The notes: generated from the letters alone by a model not told the origin. A stretch of 64,000 nucleotides of DNA from Lachnospiraceae bacterium 28-4 (GCA_000403275.2 KE159598.1:450128-514127); one strand, 5' to 3'. Numbered from the stretch's first letter, positions 27,069 to 35,839 are shown. Numbers and translations are program-made.

Positions 27069-28544
27069 TTATTTCACCTCAGGCTGGGGTGCAAGGGCAA
27101 TATCTAAGACCGATTTTGGCTTACATCCCGTAATCAGTTTGCTGCCGTCGCTATATCCCTCTTCCCTGTCTTTTAAGACATCAATTAAAATATCACGGCA
27201 TTCTTTGACGGCGTCCGCATATTCAGGAACATTCATCAGGTTTTTCAACTCCCGGGGATCATTTTTAATATCAAAAAATTGTTCAATGCCTGACTGGGTA
27301 TGCCAAACATATTTATAATCTTTCATTCGAATCCATTGGTTGCTTTGCTCAAAGTCCGCGCTGTGTTCCCCATGCAGATAAGTCCGTTCTATCGGAGTTT
27401 GGGATAAACACTCCCCGGCAAGCGAACATCCGTCCACGTCCTTAGGAGTATCCGCATGGATAAAATCCATAATAGTAGGGTAAATATCCCGCAACTCCAC
27501 AATGCTATGGCTGATATGGGGAATCGTTCCGGCCACTTCTTTGCCTACATGGATAATGAACGGGATCTTCGTGCTTCCCTCATAAGCGCGTGTCTTTCGG
27601 AATAAACCGTGGTCAAACAGCAGTTCGCCGTGATCGCTGGTAAATATAATAATGGAATTATGGTAGCTTTCATCATTTTCCAAGGAAGTAATCAGTCTTC
27701 CGATTTGATGGTCTACATGGGGAATAGAAGCATAATATCCGGCCATCGCATCATGCCTCATTTTTTCATCGCTGCATCCATGAGGGCTGTCCATAATTTT
27801 GCCGTCGCGCATGGTCGCTTCCCGGTCCATCCAGTCTCCTTGCGCGGGCGGACGTAAATCGGCATCTTTATACATATCAAAATAAGAAGCGGGCGCGTCA
27901 AACGGCGGATGCGGGCGTACAAAGGAGGACATCATGAAGAAAGGACATGTACGGTCGCGGGTTTCCAGAAATCGAATGGATTGATCCACTACCCAGTTAG
28001 TAGGATGGTATTTTTCCTCATAAACCCAAGGATGCGTAATCCAGGAATTATTTTCCACTCCTGTTCCGTTTACATCAAAATCGCTTCCTAATATGTTGCG
28101 CATATCCCGCATATAATCATCCGAACAAGCCTGGTGCATCCAATAGGGGAGATTCCAGTGCCGGTAAGTGCCAATATAGCCGTCATGCAGTTTCAGCACT
28201 TCAAATCCGCAGGATAAACGCGGCGGGTGGACATGCATTTTCCCAATACAGGCAGTCTGATGACCGGCATCCCGAACCTGGCTGGCAAGCATATGGTCAT
28301 ATTTCCATTCGCATTTGTCTTGGTAGCCGACCCTTCCTGTATGTTCAGGAGATTTGCCCGTGAACAGCCCGGCCCTTGCCGCGATGCAGCTGGGACAGGC
28401 AGTATATGCCTGGTCAAAAGTGATGCCATCGCTGGCTAAAGTGTCAAGATAAGGTGTTTTCACATCCGGATGATCAAAAAATGACAGGCAGTCCCCTCGA
28501 AATTGATCACACATAAGTAAGATAATATTTGGTCTTTGATTCAT
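27069..28544 (-). CDS. Type I sulfatase (cysteine type, anaerobic)
   Basis: 491 residues without a signal peptide, so cytoplasmic. The N-terminal metal site is PNIILLMCDQFRGDCLSFF. The activation motif is C53-I-A-A-R57 (within TACPSCIAARAGLFTGKSPEHTG), fitting C-x-(A/P)-x-R; Cys53 would be converted to formylglycine. IIIFTSDHGELLFDHGLF carries further metal ligands. It hydrolyses sulfate esters from small molecules or imported sugars, plausibly from mucin or glycosaminoglycan fragments. The matching radical-SAM maturase is encoded just upstream on the same strand (28989-30101). Confidence 0.9.
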   Translation of the reverse strand: MNQRPNIILLMCDQFRGDCLSFFDHPDVKTPYLDTLASDGITFDQAYTACPSCIAARAGLFTGKSPEHTGRVGYQDKCEWKYDHMLASQVRDAGHQTACIGKMHVHPPRLSCGFEVLKLHDGYIGTYRHWNLPYWMHQACSDDYMRDMRNILGSDFDVNGTGVENNSWITHPWVYEEKYHPTNWVVDQSIRFLETRDRTCPFFMMSSFVRPHPPFDAPASYFDMYKDADLRPPAQGDWMDREATMRDGKIMDSPHGCSDEKMRHDAMAGYYASIPHVDHQIGRLITSLENDESYHNSIIIFTSDHGELLFDHGLFRKTRAYEGSTKIPFIIHVGKEVAGTIPHISHSIVELRDIYPTIMDFIHADTPKDVDGCSLAGECLSQTPIERTYLHGEHSADFEQSNQWIRMKDYKYVWHTQSGIEQFFDIKNDPRELKNLMNVPEYADAVKECRDILIDVLKDREEGYSDGSKLITGCKPKSVLDIALAPQPEVK

Positions 28545-28631
28545 AAATGTCGCTTCCTTTATGCCTATTATAGCAAGTGGCAGTTTTTGCGGAAAAATTA
28601 TAAGAACTGGGCTTTATATCCTAAGCTGGTT

Positions 28632-28976
28632 ATGATATGCTTCGGCGTTTTTTCCTTGGCAAGAATTGTAATTGAGCGGTTTATGGAACGCGGATCGGGA
28701 CACGGGACGTTCTGGATCATTTCTTTTGTTGTTTCCGTCCTGCTTGCTGCAATATTCCAATGGCTGAATAAAAGCGAAGAACTAAAACGAGTTACCCATG
28801 CCTCCAGCTACAGGGGCGCTTATCTTAGCGTGGGAACTCTGTATACCGAAGTCATGGATGCGATTGATGATAAGGATACAAAAAGATTCATTTCCACAGA
28901 GATACAATATCTGCATGACCCCATCAAACAATATATTTTCTTAAAAGGCATTTCAAGTAAATTGGAAGATGGATAA
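28632..28976 (+). CDS. Hypothetical two-helix membrane protein, start uncertain
   Basis: About 114 residues from ATG 28632; the frame is open back to 28536, where it would overlap the sulfatase gene. Two hydrophobic segments (MICFGVFSLARIVI and TFWIISFVVSVLLAAIFQWL) are followed by a soluble tail (EELKRVTHASSYRGAYLSVG, then DAIDDKDTKRFISTEIQYLH). No good ribosome site is seen, so the N-terminus may have been lost. It lies between two minus-strand genes that act together (sulfatase and maturase), so it looks like an insertion or leftover. No family recognised. Confidence 0.45.
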   Translation: MICFGVFSLARIVIERFMERGSGHGTFWIISFVVSVLLAAIFQWLNKSEELKRVTHASSYRGAYLSVGTLYTEVMDAIDDKDTKRFISTEIQYLHDPIKQYIFLKGISSKLEDG

Positions 28977-28988
28977 TTCCTTTCCCCG

Positions 28989-30101
28989 TCAAGACAGAAA
29001 TTTTGCAATTTCTTTCATTCGTTCGGCCGTATGCCCAAAAAACATCTGATAGCTTTCGCAAAAACAGCTGCGGTATGTATCCGTCCCAGCTTCCTTGATT
29101 CTGGTTCTTCTGCAGCCTCCGCGGCAGAGCGCATAATGTTCGCAGGTTTTACAAATCCCGCTCAGCTTTTTGGACTCCGCGACGAACCGCTTAGCATTCT
29201 CATTTTCTAAAAAATCTGTCACTTTATTTTCATGGAAATTCCCAAGCCTGTATTCGTCTAATGCATAGAAATCGCAGGGATATACGCTCCCGTCTGCTTC
29301 CACGACTCCCTGCACGCTGCAGATGCCCCTTTGGGAACAGGCTTCTGGGGAATGCCCCATAAGGATGCCGATATAATTTTCAAAGTCACGGATATAGGGC
29401 GCTTTTCCTTTTTTCCAGTCTTTGTACCATAAATCAAAAAGCTGGCATAGGAATTCCCCGTACAATTTGGGGGATAAAGAATAAGGCCGTGCCGTGCTTT
29501 CTTCGTGGAGGGGATCCAGACAGGCAATATACTGCTGGTATTTCCATCCGTTTGCTTTATAGTTATTATAAATATCGCGGATATTCGATGCGGTATATGC
29601 GTTTACCACTGTTAAAATGTTGTACTCCACCTGGTATTTTTCCAGCATCCCAAGTGCGCGGAGAATTCGGTCATAGGTAGGGAGGCCTCCTTTCGAATGC
29701 CGGGCCCGGTCATGGGTTTCCTTAGTTCCATCCAAAGATACCCCGATCAGAAATTGGTGGTTTTTAAAAAACTTACACCAATCCTCATCAAGTATGAGCC
29801 CGTTTGTCTGGAGCGTATTAAATATTTTTACGCCGTTGCGGTTATAGCGTTGTTCCAGTTCGATTACTTTTTCAAAAAATGGCAGACCGCATAAAGTGGG
29901 TTCGCCTCCTTGGAAAGCAAAGCAAATATCCGAAACTGCCTGGAATAAACTTTTTTTAATCAGGTTGCGCAGGGTTTCTTCGGACATCATGCCATAGGAA
30001 CCATATTCTCTTTTTGCAGCCTCGTCGCAGTAAAAGCAATAGTCACAGTTCATGTTGCATTGGCTGGAAGCCGGCTTTATCAATATTGTCTGTAAGTACA
30101 T
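28989..30101 (-). CDS. Anaerobic sulfatase-maturating enzyme (radical SAM, SPASM)
   Basis: 370 residues. The radical-SAM cluster motif is C15-x3-C19-x2-C22 (SSQCNMNCDYCFYCDEAAKR). FAFQGGEPTLCGLPFF is the SAM-binding GGEP segment. Extra Cys residues in the C-terminal half (ICSVQGVVEADGSVYPCDFY, GICKTCEHYALCRGGC) make the SPASM domain with two auxiliary iron-sulfur clusters. It oxidises the active-site Cys of sulfatases to formylglycine without oxygen. Its likely target is the sulfatase at 27069-28544, whose motif is of the cysteine type. The two genes are separated only by a small plus-strand frame. Confidence 0.92.
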   Translation of the reverse strand: MYLQTILIKPASSQCNMNCDYCFYCDEAAKREYGSYGMMSEETLRNLIKKSLFQAVSDICFAFQGGEPTLCGLPFFEKVIELEQRYNRNGVKIFNTLQTNGLILDEDWCKFFKNHQFLIGVSLDGTKETHDRARHSKGGLPTYDRILRALGMLEKYQVEYNILTVVNAYTASNIRDIYNNYKANGWKYQQYIACLDPLHEESTARPYSLSPKLYGEFLCQLFDLWYKDWKKGKAPYIRDFENYIGILMGHSPEACSQRGICSVQGVVEADGSVYPCDFYALDEYRLGNFHENKVTDFLENENAKRFVAESKKLSGICKTCEHYALCRGGCRRTRIKEAGTDTYRSCFCESYQMFFGHTAERMKEIAKFLS

Positions 30102-30210
30102 CTTTTTTCCTCCTGCATATGAATCATAGCGCCCCAGATATTGGTTTCCTATTTGGCATTTCGTATGATTTAATCTTTTTGCTTGCTAAGTTATTAATCA
30201 TATTGTAACA

Positions 30211-30235
30211 GTTATTGTATACGATATGCAATAAC
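30211..30235. promoter_or_regulatory. Dyad in the 30102-30420 intergenic region
   Basis: GTTATTG and CAATAAC (7 bp each, 11 bp apart) form an inverted repeat upstream of the divergent maturase and acyltransferase-like genes. It could be an operator. The rest of this 319-bp interval is AT-rich with no other recognisable feature beyond a possible TATAAT at 30335. Confidence 0.3.
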
Positions 30236-30420
30236 GGCCTGATATTAAAATAATGATCTATAGAATGCTGGTTTTTGGCGTAATTCTTAAATTATAGCAG
30301 AGTATATGGTTTCCTTTATATTACATCTGTTTTATAATGATAACAACGGTATGAACCATACTTATTTTAACATTTTTTATAAAAAGAGATTATCTAAAAG
30401 CTTTGGAGGAATATAGGAAT

Positions 30421-30963
30421 ATGCCAAAAGTGATGAATTTTACTACAGCTTTTTGCTTTATAATGACGATTTTTACAACTATATTATATCGCCGTTCCAA
30501 CCGTGGGATATGTATAACGCTGGCTGTTACTTTTGCTGCCACGACTTATCATTTGGGAATGAGATTGCTGGTTGGACTGCTTTATAATATTGGAATGAAG
30601 AATAGAGCAAATTATACAAAGAAATGGTACCAGATACACCCATGGGAAAGCAGACTGTACCAGTTTTTAAAAGTGAAAAAGTGGAAAGGTAAGATGCCTG
30701 CTTATAGTCCGGATACTTTTTCAAACAAAAAACATACATGGGATGAGATAGCGCAAGCTATGTGCCAATCAGAATTAGTGCATGAAACGAACATCGTACT
30801 TAGCTTTGCTCCGCTTGTAGCTTCGGTGCGTTTTGGCGCATTTAGCGTGTTTCTTATAACTTCTATATGCGCTGCCGTATTGGATTTGATGTTTGTTATT
30901 ATGCAAAGATATAACAGACCACGTATAGTGAAAATGATCTTGTGGGAGGAAAATTATGGGTAA
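30421..30963 (+). CDS. CrtO-like membrane acyltransferase homolog
   Basis: 180 residues from ATG 30421; GGAGG lies 11 bases upstream, ruling out the TTG that overlaps it. Two N-terminal hydrophobic stretches come before KKWYQIHPWESRLYQFLKVK, which is followed by KWKGKMPAYSPDTF, CQSELVHETNIVLSF and IMQRYNRPRI. The W-K-x-x-x-P, E-L-V-H and QRYNR pattern resembles glycosyl-4,4'-diaponeurosporenoate acyltransferase (CrtO) of Staphylococcus carotenoid synthesis. No carotenoid genes are nearby, so the substrate is probably a different lipid. It sits among accessory genes. Confidence 0.6.
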   Translation: MPKVMNFTTAFCFIMTIFTTILYRRSNRGICITLAVTFAATTYHLGMRLLVGLLYNIGMKNRANYTKKWYQIHPWESRLYQFLKVKKWKGKMPAYSPDTFSNKKHTWDEIAQAMCQSELVHETNIVLSFAPLVASVRFGAFSVFLITSICAAVLDLMFVIMQRYNRPRIVKMILWEENYG

Positions 30964-31070
30964 TGGCGAATGATTTAAGAGGAACAATGGAAGAATATGG
31001 GTTCAAGAACTATATACTTGGAATGAGTGAGGTTATAATATATACATTCTTATGAGAAAGGTCTGGTGTT

Positions 31071-31517
31071 ATGAAAAAGAGAAATATGATATTGGTGATT
31101 ATCATGATGTTTGCTTTGGCTGGGTGTGCATCATTGGATGAAGAAGTAAAGAAAGACTCTGCTAATACAATTACGAAAGAGGAGATGGCAGGAATATGGA
31201 AAGCGGATACAGCAGATACGCATAGGGGTTATTTCTATTTTGCTGATCAAGGTTATTTGTACTATATGGCAAGTAAAACGGCAGTAAATCAGTCCTCTTT
31301 TACATCCGAGTACATGATAGCGACATCGTTTGAACTGGGTGGATATGATGGAACTTCAGGGGGAAAAGAGGGTAGTTTTTATTGCATTCCTGACCAAAAA
31401 GATTACCGTTTTTCAGTTACCAAAGATGAGAATGGCAAACTTGTAATGACGGTTGTTGGTGGCACAGCAGACGGCACATATACTAAAACTGGTGAAAAGG
31501 TAAATAATGAACTGTAG
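31071..31517 (+). CDS. Small hypothetical lipoprotein
   Basis: 148 residues. Lipoprotein signal MKKRNMILVIIMMFALAGCAS, then a short domain (TKEEMAGIWKADTADTHRGY, YFADQGYLYYMASKTAV, TVVGGTADGTYTKTGEKV) suggestive of a lipocalin-like or DUF4923-type beta fold that measures ligand-dependent expression levels in other lipoproteins; family not assigned. Ribosome site AAAGG lies 10 bases before the ATG. It is followed by 540 bp of remnants. Confidence 0.6.
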   Translation: MKKRNMILVIIMMFALAGCASLDEEVKKDSANTITKEEMAGIWKADTADTHRGYFYFADQGYLYYMASKTAVNQSSFTSEYMIATSFELGGYDGTSGGKEGSFYCIPDQKDYRFSVTKDENGKLVMTVVGGTADGTYTKTGEKVNNEL

Positions 31518-31652
31518 TTCTCTGGATTCCCATTTTTTTGTGGTGTCAATGTGGAATGGATAAGTTTTTTATTGAACGAAAGAGTACGAAAGGCCCTCTC
31601 TTTGCGGTAGCCATTGCTTCCAAAAGCAACAAGTTTTCCTTTTCTTCTTCTA

Positions 31653-31735
31653 TTAGTTGGATTTTCGGAATACTACAATTTTTGACTTCTCACCCTTGCG
31701 GACATGACCGCCTGATTTTGCCATTGAGGGAAGGT
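31653..31735 (-). pseudogene. ArdC-like antirestriction fragment
   Basis: The minus strand reads SMAKSGGHVRKGEKSKIVVF and then RKSN before a stop. G-G-x-V-x-K-G-E-K-x-x-x-V-V-F is the conserved beta region of ArdC/DUF1738 antirestriction proteins carried by plasmids and conjugative elements. Only about 27 residues remain, with no start or continuation. Confidence 0.4.
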
Positions 31736-31866
31736 TATGTATTCTCTCTCATGCTGTAAAGGCATCTGGTTTAATAAAGAAAAAGGCTTTTGTTGATTGA
31801 TAATGATAAATTAGACAACGAAAGTGTAAAAATTAAAAATGAGACAATAAAAAGAAATAGCCGGCG

Positions 31867-31959
31867 GATTGGGACCATCCCAAATCAACCTTAGATGAAA
31901 TAGCCAAAGAGTGGAATATGTCAAAGCACAATCTTCAGAGAGCCTTACGAATAAAATAA
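31867..31959 (+). pseudogene. Short helix-turn-helix gene remnant
   Basis: An open segment reads DWDHPKSTLDEIAKEWNMSK and then HNLQRALRIK before TAA. It looks like the end of a mobile-element DNA-binding protein. There is no start codon in context. Together with the ArdC-like piece it suggests that 31520-32000 derives from a decayed conjugative element. Confidence 0.35.
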
Positions 31960-32003
31960 ATTTGTATGGATCAATATATTTTTCAAGGAATCATACGAAT
32001 AAC

Positions 32004-32032
32004 TTTACATAATCGTACGGACAATATATAAT
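32004..32032 (+). promoter_or_regulatory. Promoter and operator of the toxin-antitoxin pair
   Basis: TTTACA (32004-32009), 17 bp, TATAAT (32027-32032). CGTAC at 32014 and GTACG about 18 bp later form a dyad overlapping the -10 region, as expected for antitoxin autoregulation. The antitoxin ATG is 27 bp downstream. Confidence 0.6.
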
Positions 32033-32058
32033 AATAGTACGAAAGGAGGGAGCCATAT

Positions 32059-32274
32059 ATGTCCATCACAGCAACAGAATTAAAACAGAATCTGGGAAAG
32101 TATTTACTTCTTTCTGCCACAGAAGATATCTATATCACAAAGAATGGGAAGATAATCGCCAAATTATCAAATCCACACCAAGATAAAGTGAGTGCGGCAC
32201 AATCATTATTTGGCATCCTGCAACAAGATGCAGATATAGATATTTCAAAAGAAGAAAGGCTGGCAACCAAATAA
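32059..32274 (+). CDS. Phd/YefM-type antitoxin
   Basis: 71 residues beginning MSITATELKQNLGKYLLLSA, then EDIYITKNGKIIAKLSNPHQ; the ATELKQNLGKYL helix and the ITKNGKIIAKL strand are the Phd DNA-binding fold. The C-terminal tail (LFGILQQDADIDISKEERLA) would wrap the toxin. The stop codon overlaps the start of the PIN gene by one base, so they are translationally coupled. It neutralises the toxin and represses its own promoter. GAAAGGAGGG precedes the ATG. Confidence 0.88.
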   Translation: MSITATELKQNLGKYLLLSATEDIYITKNGKIIAKLSNPHQDKVSAAQSLFGILQQDADIDISKEERLATK

Positions 32275-32699
32275 TGAAAATCCTTGTAGATACTAATATA
32301 ATAATTGACGCATTGACAAGCCGGGAGCCATTCAGGGAGGATGCAGAGCAAATATTTTTGTTAGCTGCAAACCAGATAGAGGATATGTATATTACCGCAA
32401 GCTCTGCTACTGATATTTACTATTTAGTAAGAAAGCATCTGCACAGTGCAGAAAAGGCTAAAAGCGTTATGGCAAAGCTGTATGAGTTATTTTATATTTT
32501 AGATGTAACATCCACTGACTGTCAGGAAGCATTATCATCAGAAGTGGATGATTATGAGGATGCAGTGATTTCATGTTGTGCCTGCCGTAATCATATAGAT
32601 TATATTGTTACCAGAAATATTAAGGACTATGAAAAATCCAAAATCCAAGCAATTCTTCCTGATGGATTTATAAATATGATCACACAGGACGAAAGATAA
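32274..32699 (+). CDS. PIN-domain toxin (VapC-like ribonuclease)
   Basis: 141 residues. The PIN core is seen in MKILVDTNIIIDALTSREPF (first Asp), then SATDIYYLVRKHLHSAEKA (Glu position replaced by the T/D pair of this subgroup), VDDYEDAVISCCACRNHIDY (Asp pair) and IVTRNIKDYEKSKI. It should cleave RNA, probably tRNA or rRNA, when released from the antitoxin encoded one base upstream. The pairing of Phd-like antitoxin with PIN toxin is common in Firmicutes. Cargo of the accessory region. Confidence 0.88.
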   Translation: MKILVDTNIIIDALTSREPFREDAEQIFLLAANQIEDMYITASSATDIYYLVRKHLHSAEKAKSVMAKLYELFYILDVTSTDCQEALSSEVDDYEDAVISCCACRNHIDYIVTRNIKDYEKSKIQAILPDGFINMITQDER

Positions 32700-32700
32700 A

Positions 32701-33060
32701 AAGGTAGTGTAAAATAGTTTGTGTCTTTGGAAAAAAACACCTCTAGAATTGGATGAATCCCTTGGTTATGAAAAAACCAGAAAGGCGGTGTCCCTACATC
32801 CAATAAGAGTAACGGGCATTTTCCCAAAACGCTAAAGAGCCGGTATGGGGAATTTCAAATCGATGTCCCAAAGGACAGGGAGGGTACGTTTGAGCCAAAA
32901 TTCATCCCGAAATATTAAAGAATGGCAGTCACGGCTTCTGAATCCGATTTATTCGTTTGTATAAGTGTATTTCCAAGCGATACTGCACTGGAAAAAATGC
33001 TCTATCTTGCCAGCGGGAACGTGGTCAGAAGGGAGAAACCAGCTACCTAATCAAGCTGCC
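32701..33060 (+). pseudogene. IS256-family transposase remnant, frameshifted and internally deleted
   Basis: Pieces in several frames: ELDESLGYEKTRKA from about 32746, then NGHFPKTLKSRYGEFQIDVP and KDREGTFEPKFIPKY ending at a stop, then EWQSRLLNPIYSFV, then EKMLYLASGNVVRR. These are, in order, the N-terminal, central and C-terminal parts of an IS256 transposase with large losses. AAGGTAGTGTAAAATAG at 32701 may be a leftover terminal repeat. Confidence 0.65.
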
Positions 33061-33105
33061 GCTCCTTTATCATGACAAAATTTGTAAGAAAAATTCCTTG
33101 TCGTT

Positions 33106-33288
33106 CTACCTGTTGCTTTTTAACAATTTTGTATCCTCTTTTTTCCATTTTTTCAAATCCACCTTGCCTGTTGCCCATGCATCTAATTGCTCTTTTGTGT
33201 AATCTTTTGCATTTACAATATGAACCGTATGATAAAAAAGCTCTGCCAATTCTTTACAGTCTGCTGATCGATATTCTCTTATGATCAT
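33106..33288 (-). pseudogene. GNAT acetyltransferase N-terminal fragment
   Basis: 60 residues: MIIREYRSADCKELAELFYH, then TVHIVNAKDYTKEQLDAWAT. This is the first third of a YafP/ElaA-like GNAT N-acetyltransferase, before the acetyl-CoA-binding motif. The reading frame runs into unrelated sequence and stops, so it cannot be functional. Confidence 0.6.
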
Positions 33289-33572
33289 TTTAAAAGTCCT
33301 TTGCCCTTTGTTTCTCTAAATTAATATCTATCTGGTAGGATTGTGGCTTGATGATTTTTAAAGGAAACAAAATCATATAAAGCAGTATAACATAAAATAG
33401 ACGAACGTTTTGGATTGTAAGACTTTATCTTGAGGAAAATATGCAGATGCGGGTGGACGCGGAAGATCCTCTGGAAATTTGGCAGGAAAATAGAAATAAT
33501 TGCTTCTTTAAATAAACTATGACATAATGGCGTCATAGTTTGTTTGTTATACTGGAACAGAAAGGAGAAGGA

Positions 33573-34383
33573 ATGAAGATTGACCGACTTATAAGCATTG
33601 TTGTTTATTTATTAAATCATGGCCGGACATCAGCACAGAAATTAGCAGAAGAATTTGAAGTTTCTTCCAGAACGATTATGCGGGATTTGGAATCGCTGGA
33701 TCAGGCAGGTATCCCGATTCAATCTTATTATGGTGTAGAAGGAGGCTATCAGATTATGGATGGCTTTATTTGGGAAAAACAGGTTGCAACAAGTCATGAA
33801 TATGATTGGATTTCCACTGCTCTGGAAGGAATGGCAAGTGCATATGCGAGTAAAAGTTTAAAGCAGACATTGGAAAAAGTGCAAAATATAAGCCATACAA
33901 GGGCCGCTGTTGTTTCCATGGACTTGGGTGCCGTAAGTGAAGATGACAAAACAAATGAACAATTAATGCTGTTAGAAGATGCAATCGAAAAAAGATGTGT
34001 TGTTCGATTTTCTTATACAAACAGCCATGATGAAGTAAAAGACATTCAGGTAGAACCTGTTCGCCTCCAATACAAATGGTATAACTGGTACCTGATTGGA
34101 TACTATGGAAAATATCAGGATTATTAATAATAATGTCGTGCATGTCAAACTATATGGAAAAGCAGTCATAAAAGCAAAATGCAGGGAATATCTAAATGGA
34201 CGCATCACGCAGGAATTTGAAAATGGGGATTTTGAATTTTCTTTTTCTGTACCAGAACATGAGACATTTTGGTATGGAATGATTCTTTCCTTTGGAAATA
34301 AGGCTAAGATTATCGAACCGCAGGAAATAAAAGAACGCATTATGAAAACCTGCAAAGAAATACAAATGGAATATGAGGAATAA
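33573..34383 (+). pseudogene. YafY/DeoR-type regulator with WYL domain, frameshifted
   Basis: The first frame (33573-34127) has the N-terminal helix-turn-helix (RTSAQKLAEEFEVSSRTIMR), the GGYQIMDGF linker and the start of the WYL domain (VEPVRLQYKWYNWYLIGYYG), then stops. The second frame, from about 34096, carries the usual C-terminal part (VKLYGKAVIKAKCREYLNGR to IKERIMKTCKEIQ). About 30-40 residues expected between them are missing, so a deletion with a frameshift has split the gene. AAAGGAGAAGG precedes the ATG at 33573. The intact first half could still make a DNA-binding protein. Confidence 0.7.
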
Positions 34384-34580
34384 AGATGAAATGAAATTCA
34401 AAAGATGAGGCAAGACGTATGCTGTGCCTGTATCACATTTTGAACGGCGCGGAAGCGCTATGAAGAAAAAAGAGTGTCGAAAAGATCATGCAGTAAATGC
34501 ACAGTATTCAATATGATCGTAGAGGAATTTCTTCAGATTCATAATTCAAAAAAATACTATAAAGTTAGGGGTGTAGCAAA

Positions 34581-34946
34581 ATGAAAGAAATCAGACGATA
34601 TGACATTAATGAGGATTGGGTACATTCAGGGATTATTCAAGCGGGAAACTATTGCTTTATAAATTACTGTGCTCGCAATCTAGGAGGTACGATTGAAGAA
34701 CAAATAGAAGGTGCCTTTGATGAAATGGAAGAACGACTGGCATTCGTAGGGTTGACGCTTGAAAATGTTGTACAGATGAATTGTTTGTTTAAAAATATCT
34801 GGGATATTCCAATAATGGAAAAGGTAATTAGGAGAAGATTTAATGGTAAATATCCTGTACGCAAGTCATTTCAGACGGAATTTGCCGATCCAGGAAATTT
34901 GCTTTTCCAAGTGGATGGTATAGCCTATTCAGCAATCAATTCATAG
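34581..34946 (+). CDS. RidA/YjgF-family protein
   Basis: 121 residues, family length. The sequence shows GIIQAGNYCFINYCARNLGG, TIEEQIEGAFDEMEERLAFV (helix with T..Q...A...), and NVVQMNCLFKNIWDIPIMEK. Typical members deaminate reactive enamines or imines; the catalytic Arg usually found near the C-terminus (here in KYPVRKSFQTEFADPGNLLF) seems present. It is an isolated gene in the accessory region with GGGGTG upstream. Divergent members may have other roles. Confidence 0.78.
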   Translation: MKEIRRYDINEDWVHSGIIQAGNYCFINYCARNLGGTIEEQIEGAFDEMEERLAFVGLTLENVVQMNCLFKNIWDIPIMEKVIRRRFNGKYPVRKSFQTEFADPGNLLFQVDGIAYSAINS

Positions 34947-34955
34947 ATAAATAAT

Positions 34956-35078
34956 ATGCCGAGATGGTCTATAGATCGGAATAAGAGATTGCTTGATAAA
35001 GGGATAGAGGCTATAAAGAAGGAACGGAGTAACTGGGATATCGAAGCACAAAACGAAATTTTATCATTAATAGGATGA
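34956..35078 (+). CDS. Possible 40-residue peptide
   Basis: Open frame MPRWSIDRNKRLLDKGIEAI, then KKERSNWDIEAQNEILSLIG, 10 bp after the RidA stop. It is charged and helical with no membrane segment. No clear ribosome site. It may be a fragment of a larger lost protein. Confidence 0.25.
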   Translation: MPRWSIDRNKRLLDKGIEAIKKERSNWDIEAQNEILSLIG

Positions 35079-35105
35079 AATAATAGTTTAAAGGAGATAT
35101 GTTGA

Positions 35106-35270
35106 ATGGATAAGCAGACAGAATACGAAACATTAAGAGGAGAGATTATATGTTCAACACAAGTTGTAAAAAACTATAGAAGTTTATTATATACAATAGT
35201 AGTTGCTGCTTTGGCTTTTGCTTTTGATAAAAATGAAGCAATCTTATTTTGGTTCCATTTATTGCAATAA
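35106..35270 (+). pseudogene. Small membrane protein, frameshifted
   Basis: Starts MDKQTEYETLRGEIICSTQV, then VKNYRSLLYTIVVAALAFAF (one membrane helix). The frame ends at 35270, but the neighbouring frame continues sensibly (PFIAIIPIYLLND), indicating a one-base loss near 35255. AAAGGAGA precedes the ATG. Confidence 0.4.
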
Positions 35271-35320
35271 TCCCAATATATCTTCTAAATGATTCAGTGC
35301 TGACTATCCGTGATTTATTA

Positions 35321-35422
35321 GATGGTACAATATACACTTTAACAGAAACAGGATACAGCCTGAAACCGATTTTAGACGCTATGGTAAAGTGGGGGACCGA
35401 ATATAAAAAGAAAAACGGCTGA
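35321..35422 (+). pseudogene. HxlR-family regulator C-terminal fragment
   Basis: DGTIYTLTETGYSLKPILDA, then MVKWGTEYKKKNG before the stop. This is the wing and last helix of an HxlR winged-helix regulator; the DNA-recognition part is absent. It abuts the long palindrome at 35444. Confidence 0.6.
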
Positions 35423-35443
35423 AACTTTTTCCGCATTGAAAAG

Positions 35444-35738
35444 GAGGCCAAAAATCCGGTACGGAAATGGAAGGGGGCATTGGGCGGCGGGAAGGCGGGG
35501 CGGGGCAAGGAGGCAGGGAGGGGCGGGCAGTTGTGTAAACGTCTTCTGCACGATGGAGATGAAACTCAAAAAATCGTGGAAGCCCTTGCTGAACACGATT
35601 TTTCGTCTTAAGAGGTTCATCGGAATGCTCCGTGCAACAGCGTTTACACAACTGCCCGCCCCTCCCTGCCTCCTTGCCCCGCCCCGCCTTCCCGCCGCCC
35701 AATGCCCCCTTCCATTTCCGTACCGGATTTTTGGCCTC
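35444..35738. repeat. Long-hairpin element, family A, copy 2 (98-bp perfect arms)
   Basis: Arms 35444-35541 and 35641-35738 are perfect inverted repeats over 98 bp, GC-rich and purine/pyrimidine-biased (outer end GAGGCCAAAAATCCGG). The 99-nt core has TGCACG/CGTGCA (35548, 35631), GATGAAACTC/GAGGTTCATC and AAAAATCGTG/CACGATTTTT stems. It is the reverse complement, with scattered changes, of the core at 8797-8902. Between RidA and the FIST gene nothing else intact is present. Mirror-image frames on both strands over this element are not genes. Confidence 0.85.
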
Positions 35739-35839
35739 CCTCCCCCACAAGAAAAAAGATTGACGCCCCTATTTGTTTTCAAGTATAATCAAGAATATAT
35801 GGTATGCCAAATACAAAAAGGAAAAGGAGAAGCGGCAGT

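Noticed and set aside
31538-31759. 73-codon plus-strand frame
   Set aside because: Opposite strand of the ArdC-like fragment and without similarity.
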